Below, one piece after another: positions 17,851 through 26,200 of a DNA stretch of 64,000 nt. A program made the position numbers and the translations under genes. Origin of the DNA: Variovorax sp. 679 (GTDB taxonomy: Bacteria > Pseudomonadota > Gammaproteobacteria > Burkholderiales > Burkholderiaceae_C); assembly GCF_003952185.1 (NCBI RefSeq), contig NZ_RXFS01000002.1, positions 661,854 to 725,853 of the forward strand. The letters are read 5' to 3'. How positions within the stretch are numbered: the stretch's first letter is position 1; the number at the start of each line of letters is the position of its first letter. The notes under the pieces are model-generated. The model worked only from the letters and a program-made list of their open reading frames with translations. It was not told the DNA's origin and searched no databases.

Positions 17851-18381
17851 TCAGAGCAACCGCTGCAACAGCCGATAGCCATCAGGCCAATCGCCAAGGC
17901 CGCTCGCGGCATTGATGTGCCCGCGCGCGCCCACCTCGACGAACTCGCTGCCCCACGCTCGTGCGCGCTCGTTCGCGTAGGCCGCGCTGCCATACGGATC
18001 GTCACTGCTGGCCACCACGATGCTCGGAAACGGCAGCCGGTCGGACGGCAGCGGCTCGAAGCCCAGCGAGGTGTCCGCCGGAAAGGCAGCCGCCTGAGGA
18101 TCGGGGACCGCGACGAGCAAGGCGCCTCGGATCCGCGGCGTGCACCGCGCCGCCCAGTGCGCTACGGCCAGGCAGCCCAGGCTGTGCGCGACGACCACCA
18201 GATCGCTGCCCAGCCCACCTGCCTGCCGATCCAGCGCCGAGACCCATTCGTCGCAAACCGCGAGATCCCAGTCATCGACCTGCAGCCTGTGCCACTCCGG
18301 CCGGGCCGACTGCCAGATGCTCTGCCAATGCGCAGGGCCCGAATTGCCGTGTCCAGGCACGACAAAGACTGGATTCTCCAT
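17851..18381 (-). CDS. RBBP9/YdeN-family serine hydrolase
   Basis: A 176-residue compact alpha/beta hydrolase. The opening FVVPGHGNSGPAHWQS is the hallmark of this family. The catalytic residues are S67 (AHSLG elbow), D127 or D128 (SSDDPY) and H155 (GHINAASG). Members are cytoplasmic esterases of poorly known substrate. It is convergent with the phospholipase gene, the stops being 12 bases apart. Confidence 0.9.
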   Translation of the reverse strand: MENPVFVVPGHGNSGPAHWQSIWQSARPEWHRLQVDDWDLAVCDEWVSALDRQAGGLGSDLVVVAHSLGCLAVAHWAARCTPRIRGALLVAVPDPQAAAFPADTSLGFEPLPSDRLPFPSIVVASSDDPYGSAAYANERARAWGSEFVEVGARGHINAASGLGDWPDGYRLLQRLL

Positions 18382-18498
18382 TCGCGATTCTCCCGTTGAG
18401 CGATGCGCTTCAGTCTATGAAGCGCGACCGCCCGGCCGGAAGGGCAAGGCATTCGAAGACGCGACCGGAAACCTTCAAGTCATCGGCGGCGTGGTCTG

Positions 18499-19491
18499 CT
18501 ACACGGCCACCACCAGCTTGCCCGCCGCGCTGTTGCTCTCCATCTTCCTGTGGGCCTCGACGATCTCGTCGAAGCCGTACACATGGTCGATGGGTACGGC
18601 GAGCCTGCCCGCGCTCACGCCGTCCAGATAGCTCTGGAGCACCGAAGCCGGCAGGTCGGAAGCATCGCCGGAATACGCGCAAAGCCGCACGAGGTTCCTC
18701 AGGTAGCCGATTGGATAGAAGTCCTTGACCAGCCACTCGTTCGACAGCATTCCGGTGAAGCAGACGACGCCCCTGGGCCGCACCGCGCGCAAGGTGTCGG
18801 GCAGCGTAGGCGTGCCGACCAGTTCCAGTGCGAGATCCACGCCGCCCGGCACGATCTTGCGAACCTGCGAAGCCACGTCGCCGTCATCGACGATCACATG
18901 ATCGACCCCGGCAGCCGTGAGCACCTCCCGCTTCCCGGGATTGCGCGTCGTCGAAAAGACCAAGAGGCCGCGCTGCCTGGCCAGAATGGCGGTGGCGAGG
19001 CCGACCGACGAAGTTCCACCTCGCACCAGGATCGACTGGCCCGGCTGCGCATCGAGCGCGTTGACCAGCGAGCCGTAGGCCGTCTGCAGCATCTCGGGCA
19101 CCGCGCCGAGCGTGCTCCAGGGAAGCTCGCTCCTGAACGGAATCACCTGGCTTGCCGGCACGCAGGTGTACTCGGCATAGCCGCCGTCGTAGGTGCGCCC
19201 CATGTTCCCCATTACCGCAACCACTTGCTGATCGACCGCGAACTCGCCTCCGGGGCACGCGGCCACCTGCCCGCAAGCTTCGATGCCGAGCACGCGGGGG
19301 AAGGTCACGCCTTCCGCAAGCCCCAGCCGCGTATGAAGCTCCGACCGGTTGAGGCCGAAGGCGCGGACTCTGATGAGCACCTGCCCATCGAGCGGCACCG
19401 GCACGGGCAGCTCGCGATAGCGCAGCGCCTCGGGTGGGCCGGGCGCGTCCAGCACGATGGCCCGCATGGTCCTGTTGGCGGATTCGCTCAT
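18499..19491 (-). CDS. Zinc-independent MDR-family oxidoreductase (quinone-reductase-like)
   Basis: A 330-residue NADPH-dependent oxidoreductase of the medium-chain superfamily. The GroES-like domain carries GLNRSELHTRLG and LGIEACGQV, and the Rossmann domain carries the nucleotide-binding VRGGTSSVGLATA (about 158-170). The structural-zinc Cys cluster of alcohol dehydrogenases is absent, as in quinone oxidoreductase/crotonyl-CoA-reductase-like members. ATG 19491 has GGAG 7 bases upstream. MRAIVLD at residue 9 is an alternative start. No neighbour explains its substrate. Confidence 0.9.
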   Translation of the reverse strand: MSESANRTMRAIVLDAPGPPEALRYRELPVPVPLDGQVLIRVRAFGLNRSELHTRLGLAEGVTFPRVLGIEACGQVAACPGGEFAVDQQVVAVMGNMGRTYDGGYAEYTCVPASQVIPFRSELPWSTLGAVPEMLQTAYGSLVNALDAQPGQSILVRGGTSSVGLATAILARQRGLLVFSTTRNPGKREVLTAAGVDHVIVDDGDVASQVRKIVPGGVDLALELVGTPTLPDTLRAVRPRGVVCFTGMLSNEWLVKDFYPIGYLRNLVRLCAYSGDASDLPASVLQSYLDGVSAGRLAVPIDHVYGFDEIVEAHRKMESNSAAGKLVVAV

Positions 19492-19632
19492 GGTGTTCTC
19501 CAGCAGTGGTGTGATGGGTGCCGGCGCGTTGCCGCGCCGCGCATCCTGAAAAGATATCGGCAGTCGCCGGCCATCATCCGGGCTGCCGCGCTTTGCCACA
19601 AGGCGTTCCGCCTCCGTTTCGCGGCGCCCGAC

Positions 19633-20262
19633 TCAGTCGAGCGCAAAGACCCTGCGATAGGTCTGCACCTGGCGGTCCGCGCCCGCCCGCATTCCAAGTG
19701 CCAGCTCCATGCCCGTCGCACCCGCGCGCGCAGGCGACACCGCAGGCAGCTGGCGCCAGCCCGCGCCGGGCTCCCACGCCCGGAGTTCGAAGGTGGTGAC
19801 ATCGTCCAGCAGCGCCACGCGATCGGCCATGTCGGGCGGCGGCAAAGGAAAGGACGCCGCCGCCGGCCCCGCCGCACGATAGAGAACGCCGCCGCGCTGC
19901 CACCACTGCACCCGCTGCCAGTGGCCCGGCGCGGCGGGCGCCGCCCGCACGATCTCCATGAAGAACGGCAGCTCGGCCTGCCTGCGCACCTGCAGCGCAG
20001 CCGGCAACAGCCCGCTCGCCGCCGCACCGCCCGGTGGCTGCCATGGAAGCTCGGTGGTCGCGCGTTGGGAAAGGTCGCGCTCCAGCTGGTCGAGCGCACG
20101 CAGCAGCCTTGCGACTTCTTCGGTGCGGCGCTCCAGCGCGCTGTTGGCGCGGCTCACGCTGTCGAGGCCACGCCATGCCATCAGGCTCAGCACAGCCATG
20201 ATGGTGATGGCGATCATCACCTCGATCAGCGTGAAGCCGGCATGCCCGCGCGCTCGCGTCAT
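19633..20262 (-). CDS. gspJ: Type II secretion minor pseudopilin GspJ
   Basis: A 209-residue protein with a prepilin leader cleaved at G/FTLIEVMIAITIMAVLSLMAW (E5 conserved) and a hydrophobic N-terminal helix. GspJ forms the pseudopilus tip with GspI, GspK and GspH. It is the last gene of a small H-I-J operon, and its ATG overlaps the gspI stop (20259-20262). The C-terminal region is degenerate, as usual. Assignment as J rather than another minor pseudopilin rests on order and size. Confidence 0.85.
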   Translation of the reverse strand: MTRARGHAGFTLIEVMIAITIMAVLSLMAWRGLDSVSRANSALERRTEEVARLLRALDQLERDLSQRATTELPWQPPGGAAASGLLPAALQVRRQAELPFFMEIVRAAPAAPGHWQRVQWWQRGGVLYRAAGPAAASFPLPPPDMADRVALLDDVTTFELRAWEPGAGWRQLPAVSPARAGATGMELALGMRAGADRQVQTYRRVFALD

Positions 20263-20642
20263 TTGCCCGCTCCGTCCTGCACGCGCGTGCGCAGCGAAGC
20301 CAGGCGCCGCTCGCCGTCTTCCGCAAGGTAGACATCCACCGTCACTGTGCGCAGCCCGTCGACGGCGATGCCGGCTTCCGTGCGGCACATCAGGCGCAGG
20401 CCACCTTGCGGGCAGGCACTGCGCACCACGCCCGGCGCGGCCGCCCCTTGGCCGATGCGCAACTCCGCCAGGCGGTTCTCGGCGGACAGCATGGCCAGCG
20501 ACTGCTGCTCCAGCAGCCCGAGGTTGGTGATGGTCAGGCTCGAAGCCCGCACGATCGCCGCCAGCGCGATGCTGACGATGGCCAGCGCGATCAGCACCTC
20601 GATCAGCGTGAAGCCCGCCTCTCGCAGGCGCGGTTCGTTCAT
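20259..20642 (-). CDS. gspI: Type II secretion minor pseudopilin GspI
   Basis: A 127-residue prepilin-like protein with the cleavage site G/FTLIEVLIALAIVSIALAAI and the GspI-typical block MLSAENRLAEL shortly after the helix. It nucleates the pseudopilus tip together with GspJ and GspK. It starts 7 bases after gspH and overlaps gspJ by four bases. Confidence 0.9.
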   Translation of the reverse strand: MNEPRLREAGFTLIEVLIALAIVSIALAAIVRASSLTITNLGLLEQQSLAMLSAENRLAELRIGQGAAAPGVVRSACPQGGLRLMCRTEAGIAVDGLRTVTVDVYLAEDGERRLASLRTRVQDGAGK

Positions 20643-20649
20643 GCGTCGC

Positions 20650-21144
20650 CTACTTCACTTCGTAGCCGCCCGCGGCATCGCGCAGCACGGCCACCGAGGC
20701 ACCGTCACGGCGCAGCTCGAGCCGCCATGCCGCGCCAATGGGCTCGGAGGTCAGCACGATGGGCCGTGCCGGCGTTACCTCCACCGGACCCGCTCGCCAT
20801 TGGCGTGGGCGCAGCTCGTCGTCTCGCGCGAAGGTGTCGAGAGTGCCGAGCGTGGATACCGTGGGAATGCTGCTGCCGGGCGCGGCCTGCCAGGTGCCGC
20901 GCGCGAAGCGATAACCGTCGGCATCGGCCTGCCATGCGATGACGCGACCGTCGATGCGTACCTCGTTCTGCGCCACCGCCAGCCGCAGCGCCAGCTCGCG
21001 CGCGTCGCGCCGCAGTTCCTGCGCCGGATCGGGCGCGACGGCAAGACTGATCGCCGCTGTCGCGATGCCGACGATGACCATCACGATCATCAGCTCGATC
21101 AGCGAGAAGCCGCTCTCTTCCGCGCGCCGGGTTCGCCGCGACAT
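20650..21144 (-). CDS. gspH: Type II secretion minor pseudopilin GspH
   Basis: A 164-residue prepilin-like protein, cleavage at G/FSLIELMIVMVIVGIA, with a GspH/FimT-like C-terminal beta domain (LALRLAVAQNEVRIDGRVIAWQ-type block after the helix). It is the first gene of the H-I-J operon and is divergent from gspC. The ATG at 21144 is used; an in-frame ATG at 21156 would add four residues. Confidence 0.87.
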   Translation of the reverse strand: MSRRTRRAEESGFSLIELMIVMVIVGIATAAISLAVAPDPAQELRRDARELALRLAVAQNEVRIDGRVIAWQADADGYRFARGTWQAAPGSSIPTVSTLGTLDTFARDDELRPRQWRAGPVEVTPARPIVLTSEPIGAAWRLELRRDGASVAVLRDAAGGYEVK

Positions 21145-21326
21145 GCACGCATTCATCTTGCAGCGCCCACTTGCTGATGGTGTTGATGGATGGAAGAAGA
21201 AGCCCCGGCCGATGCTAGGCATCGCGTGTGATACCGCAATGAACCCGCTGACACGAAACCCCAACGACAGCGTGATAGACAGAGCGTCCTGCGCCCGCCA
21301 CAGCGGCAATCAACCGGAAAGCACCG

Positions 21327-21758
21327 ATGACCGAGCCCATGAAACCATCCATCCGATACGCCGTTCATGCCACGGGCCTGCTGCTTGTCGTGGCGGGGGT
21401 GGGGACCTGGACGCGCCTGCTGTCCGCACCCGTTCCCGCCGTGCTGCCGCCACCGGTGCAAACCGCGCAGGCAGACCCGGCGGCCGATGCACTCGCAGCC
21501 TGGTTCGGACCCGGTGAGGTCCGCGCGAACATCGCGGTCAAGGGATTGATCAGAGCCGGTGCGCACGGCGTTGCCGTGCTGTCGGTGAACGATGCGGCGC
21601 CCCGGCCCTACCGGCAGGGCGAGTCGCTCGGCAAATCGCTCACGCTGACCGCGATCGAGGCCAATGCGGTTGTGATCGACAAGGCCGGCACGTCCTTGCG
21701 CATCGCCGCGCCGATGCTGCCGCAGCCGGCCACGCCCGGCATCGTCGCGGCGCGATAG
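21327..21758 (+). CDS. gspC: GspC-like T2SS inner-membrane protein, short form
   Basis: A 143-residue protein with one N-terminal transmembrane helix (about 12-30) and a C-terminal region (68-128) matching the GspC homology region that binds the secretin N0 domain (LIRAGAHGVAVLSVN... YRQGESLG ... LTAIEANAVVIDKAG). It lacks the C-terminal PDZ or coiled-coil domain of longer GspC proteins and ends soon after the HR domain, as in some Xcp/Xps-type systems. It is the only T2SS gene here on the plus strand, divergent from gspH. It links the inner-membrane platform to GspD. Confidence 0.75.
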   Translation: MTEPMKPSIRYAVHATGLLLVVAGVGTWTRLLSAPVPAVLPPPVQTAQADPAADALAAWFGPGEVRANIAVKGLIRAGAHGVAVLSVNDAAPRPYRQGESLGKSLTLTAIEANAVVIDKAGTSLRIAAPMLPQPATPGIVAAR

Positions 21759-21767
21759 CCGCATGCG

Positions 21768-22394
21768 CTAGCGCGCCGCCTCGCGCGGCCGCGCCTCCGG
21801 AACGACCGCGGCGCAGGCCCAGGTCGACAGCGCATGCAGCAGACCGCGGTTGACTCTGAAATCGCCATCGCCGGATTCCGGCAGGAATGTGTTCGAGAGG
21901 CAGCGCGTGATCACGCGCGCCACGCGCGGATCGGCGCCCACCGCGTTCAGGTCGCGCGTGAACTCGACGCGGCCGGGCAGCTCGTCGGCGAACTTCTCGA
22001 AGCCCACGAACCAGCGGAACAGCATGTTGTAGGTGAGGCTCTCGTGCACCTTCTCGCCGTCTTCCAGCGAGTAGACGATCTGCAGCACCAGGCTGCGCAG
22101 CAGCGTCGATGCGCCGATCCTGCCGCCGTGCTCGCGCTCCAGGTCGGCCAGCAGCGCGCGCTCGTAGCGCAGCGCGTCTTCCACCAGGTCGTGCAGCGCC
22201 ACGAGCGGATGGCCCTCGGGCACCAGGGCGCGCAGGTTGTCGGCCTGCACCCAGGCCTGGTGGCTCACGATCCAGACCCATGGCGATCCGTAGCGGTTGA
22301 CCGCCACGGGGCCCTCTCGCGCCTGCTCCACGATCTTCGAGAGCTTCGCATCCAGCTCCTGCATGGTGACCCGCATGGGTGTCGTCCACTTCAT
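21768..22394 (-). CDS. Phd/YefM-like domain joined to an IS5-type transposase N-terminal-like domain
   Basis: A 208-residue protein of unusual make-up. Residues about 8-50 (MQELDAKLSKIVEQAREGPV ... GSPWVWIVSH) resemble the DNA-binding Phd/YefM antitoxin fold. Residues about 95-170 resemble the DUF772 N-terminal domain of IS5-family transposases: LLRSLVLQIVYSLEDG, then YNMLFRWFVGF, which in transposases reads YNLLFRWFVGL. No DDE catalytic domain follows, there is no adjacent toxin gene, and I saw no terminal inverted repeats. It therefore looks like a domesticated DNA-binding protein, not an insertion sequence. ATG 22394 is preceded by GGAGG; a GTG at 22397 is possible. It follows the ECF sigma gene on the same strand, 108 bases away, and may be a regulator of the locus. 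Confidence 0.7.
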   Translation of the reverse strand: MKWTTPMRVTMQELDAKLSKIVEQAREGPVAVNRYGSPWVWIVSHQAWVQADNLRALVPEGHPLVALHDLVEDALRYERALLADLEREHGGRIGASTLLRSLVLQIVYSLEDGEKVHESLTYNMLFRWFVGFEKFADELPGRVEFTRDLNAVGADPRVARVITRCLSNTFLPESGDGDFRVNRGLLHALSTWACAAVVPEARPREAAR

Positions 22395-22502
22395 CACCTG
22401 TTTCCTCCAGTTCCCGAATGACTATGCAACAGGGTGCGTGACGGCTGCGCGAGCGGATCAGTCTTCTTCCGCATGGCAGGAGGCAACGCACCCGCCAAGG
22501 GC

Positions 22503-23102
22503 TCAGCGCAGGACGCCAAGGGCCTGCCTGAGCGTGGTGTCCACCCTGCGTACCGAAACGCCATGGCGCCTTGCAACCTCCTGGCGCGACATCTCGTGCA
22601 GGCGCAAGGCCAGCAGCACCGAGCGATGGCCGCGCGGCAGGCTCTGCATGGCGCGGTCCACCGCCGCCACTTCCGAGCGCGCCTCCGCGATCAGCTCGGG
22701 GCCGGGCTGCAGGTCGGCGATGACGTCGATGTCGGCATCGTCCTCGGTCGCTCCTCCCGGCCAGCGCTTGCGCGAGCGCAGGCTGTCCATCGCGAGGTTG
22801 CAGGCCACGCGGTAGACATACGCGTCGGGGTTCGCCGGCGCTTCCTGCGGCCGCTTCTCGCCCAGGCGCAGCCAGGCGTCGTGCAGGCATTCGCTCGCGA
22901 AGTCCGCGCACCCCAGATACCGCTCGAGGCGCCGGTGCAGCTGCGCGTAGTGCGTCGCCAGGTGCGCCTGCAGGTCGACCACCGGCGCGGCCGGCTTCGG
23001 CGCCGGCATGACGACGCACTCGTCGCGCAGATGCCAGCCGGGTTGGAACAGCATGGAGAACCGGTCCGGCGCGCGGCCGATGGCCTGGGTTTCTGGAGTC
23101 AT
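22503..23102 (-). CDS. ECF-type RNA polymerase sigma factor (downstream of the giant adhesin)
   Basis: A 199-residue sigma-70-family protein. Region 2 spans about 42-105 (LERYLGCADFASECLHDAWLRL, then PDAYVYRVACNLAMDSLRSRKR) and region 4 spans about 140-195 (LPRGHRSVLLALRLHEMSRQ ... VSVRRVDTTLRQAL, the -35-binding helix-turn-helix). The pattern is FecI-like. ATG 23102 is chosen; the frame could extend 9 codons upstream. It lies 105 bases after the TpsA-like gene on the same strand and has no FecR immediately next to it. The FecR-like genes are on the other side of the giant gene. Confidence 0.85.
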   Translation of the reverse strand: MTPETQAIGRAPDRFSMLFQPGWHLRDECVVMPAPKPAAPVVDLQAHLATHYAQLHRRLERYLGCADFASECLHDAWLRLGEKRPQEAPANPDAYVYRVACNLAMDSLRSRKRWPGGATEDDADIDVIADLQPGPELIAEARSEVAAVDRAMQSLPRGHRSVLLALRLHEMSRQEVARRHGVSVRRVDTTLRQALGVLR

Positions 23103-23207
23103 GATGGGCTTCGCTGAACGCCCGGCCATGCCGCGAGCCGGGATCGCCGGCTGCTGCGGAAATGGCCAAGCCTTGAAACAAGGAATGAGGGAACGACGGG
23201 GCGCAGG

Positions 23208-26200
23208 TCAACGTTGCAGGTTGGCGCGCTCCTCGTCCGTCAGTTGCCGGCTGGCCGACGGCGGCAGCTGGCCGCCGCCACCCAGCACGCGGATCACGCT
23301 GCGCGGGTTGTAGCTGGCCTGCACGCCCTTCCTTGCGTCGGATGCATCGCCGCCGTCGCTGCTGCTGCTGTTGCTGCCGCCGCTGGCCGGCTCGTTGCCG
23401 AAGCCAAGCACCCGCACGGTGAACACAGAGGGCAGCGCCTGCCGCGCCGCGGCGCGATCGCGCTGCAGCGCCTCCTGCGCAGCCACGCCGGCCTGCGAGG
23501 CCGCGGCGCTCGCGTTGGTGAGCGCGCTCACGTTCACCGATGCCACCGCCGGCAGGCCGGCCGATTCGCCCTTGACCTGGATATTGGCCGCGTTCACCAC
23601 CTGCAGCGCGGCGACGTTGACGCTGCCCGACACCCGGATGCCCGCCTCGCCCGCGTCGATGGTGCCCAGCGGCGCGATCAGGTCGACGTCGCCCGGCGGC
23701 ACTTCCGGAATCGGCGCCAGCGTGGCGATGCCGGCGCCCGAGCTCGGCGCCTGCGGGGAGATCTCGACATTGCCCACGTTGTCGTACACCAGCTTCGGCG
23801 GCGTGAACAGCACCGTGGTCTTCGAGCCCCGGCCGGCGTTGATGTCGCCCTTCTCCGACCAGGCGAGGATGCCGCCGCCGAAGGTCGTCATGATGCGCGA
23901 CAGCCCCAGCAGCAGGCTGCCTTCGCTGAAGAGGCGGATGTCGCCCTGCCCCTGCGTCATCACGCCCGAGGTGGCCGGCGGCACCGCGCCCTGCACGCCA
24001 AGGATGATCTGTCCGCCCGGCGCCATCATTTCGATGTCGCCGCCGAAACTGGTGCGCACGCCCGAGCCGCCGAACATCGTGATGTCACCGCTGCGCGCGA
24101 TCTCGCGGCCGGCTGCGTCGCGGTCGGGGAAGAGCGTGGCGATCATCTCGCGCCCTCGCAGGTACGAGCCCTTGCGGCTGCTCGCGGCGTCGTTGTATTC
24201 GCGGCCGCCGGCGCGCAGTTCGGCGTAGTAGACCTGCCGCAGGAAGATGCGCTGCTGCTCGGGCGCGAGTGCGTCGAAGTAGGCCAGTGCCTGCGCGGTG
24301 CCGCCGGCTGCGAAGCCGTAGCGGTCCTTCAGCCATGCGGCGAGCTCGACCTCGTATGTCTTCGCGGCCTTGCCCGGCTGATTGGCCAGCGGCGTCGCGG
24401 CATCGGCGCGGTTCGAGGGGTCGAGGTAGCGGGTGCGGATGGCGGACATGTCCAGGCCGTTCGCGCCGGCAGGGCCGCCGACGCCGGCCATCATCGCGAT
24501 CGATGCGCCCGGGCGCTTGTCGCCCGGCACGACCGGGCCCGTCGAGGTGATGCCGCCGCGATCCTCCTGCAGCAGGTTGCGCCCGGCCGTGACCTCCAGC
24601 GTGCCGGGGCCGGCGACGTCGAAGTTGGCATAGAGGATGTCGCGGCCGGCGGAGACGATGGAAACGTCGGTGGGGTTGCCGTGCACGACGAGGTTGCCGC
24701 GCAGTGTTGTGGAGCCTCCGAAGTCGCTGTTGCCCGGCGTCGGGGTGCCGGGCGCGTCGCCCGTGTTCACGATGTCGCGACCGGCCTTGATCCAGGTCGG
24801 TCCGGCGCCGTTGAACCAGGTCCGCGCGCCGCTGTTCAGGCTCACGGTCTCCCCTGTCTTGAGCCCCACGATGTCGCCGCCGGCCGCGTAGAAGCGGATG
24901 GGCTGCGCGTCGGCGGCGCGGTCCAGCCGGAACTCCGCGCTGTTCGGCCCGAAGGCGAAAAGCGAAGGCCCCTTGAATGCCTTGCCGGTCACCGCGCCCC
25001 CGTCACCGGAGGCGTTGGTCACCAGCACATCGCCCTGCCCGTTCTCCCGGCCCACGAATGCGGGATTGAACGGCGTGGGCAGCGGCACGCCCGCACCGGA
25101 CATGGTCATCGAAGACTGGCCGGCATAGATCGAACCACCGGCGAGCACTTCGAGCTCGCCTCTCGGCGAGGGCGCCAGCGTCAAGCCGTAGTTCAGGAAT
25201 TCGGGATTGGTGTACTGCACCGCCGCGTTGCCGTAGTAGAGGCTGCCCGTCAGGGCCGCGGCCCGGAAGATCGAGGGGTAGACGGTCCACGCGTCATAGG
25301 ACGCCAGGGACAACGGCTCTGTGCCTCGTATGGCGGCCATGCCCGGTGTCAGGTGGCCACCCGCCGACGTCAGGTTGATCGCACTGCGCTGGGTCCAGAG
25401 GCTGAACCAGCCCTCGCCGCCTCCGCCGTAGTCAATTCCATTGAAGGAGAAGGCCGAACTGTTCGGCGTGTAGCTGCGCCCAGGGTCGGCCGCGGTGCCC
25501 AGCGCCAGGTCGCCGAGTGTCTGCACGTAGATCGCGGTGTCGCCCGGTATGAGGCTGATGCCCCCGCGGACGTCGGCACGGGTCGCGGTGAACGGATCGA
25601 TGCCGCGTGTGTCGATGGAATCCACCCCGTACAGCCGGCCCAGGCTGCCGATCGACGCCGCGCGCACCTGAGTGGCGCCACGCAGGTTGGTGACCGTGCC
25701 TGTGAGCGACAGCTTTTCGAGGGAGGAGCCTTCGGTGAGCGCGTGGTTGGGATTGAGCGCGCCCACGATGCGCATGTCGATGTCGCCACCGCCCGTGAGC
25801 GCGAGCGAGCCATCGGCACCGACCCGGCCCGTGCTGCCGACCGCGACCACCAGGGCTTCGCTGCGCTCCGCCGCATTCTTGCCCGACGACAGGGTGCCGC
25901 GCCGGTCGATCGTTCCGGCGCTGGCGCCCGCGCGCACCACCACGTTGCCGCCGCCCAGCGCACCGATGCCGGTGAACCCGGCCATGGCAGGCGCCGTGGC
26001 GTCGTTCGCCGTGTAGGCACCGAAATTGATCCACCAGGCAGTCGGAATCGCCGTACCGACGGCAGCCGTGCCGGAGCCCTGCCGCCACAGCCAGTTGCCG
26101 GGCAGCGCGCTGTTGGCCGCGAGATCTCCCACGAGCCTGCCGCCTGCGGACACCAGCACGTTGCCGCCCTGCTCGGGATACCAGGCACGATAGGCCGCGA

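Noticed and set aside
21768..22394. Insertion sequence or IS remnant
   Set aside because: Only a DUF772-like N-terminal domain is present, joined in frame to another domain, with a good ribosome site and no terminal inverted repeats or target duplication that I could see. A domesticated gene fits better.
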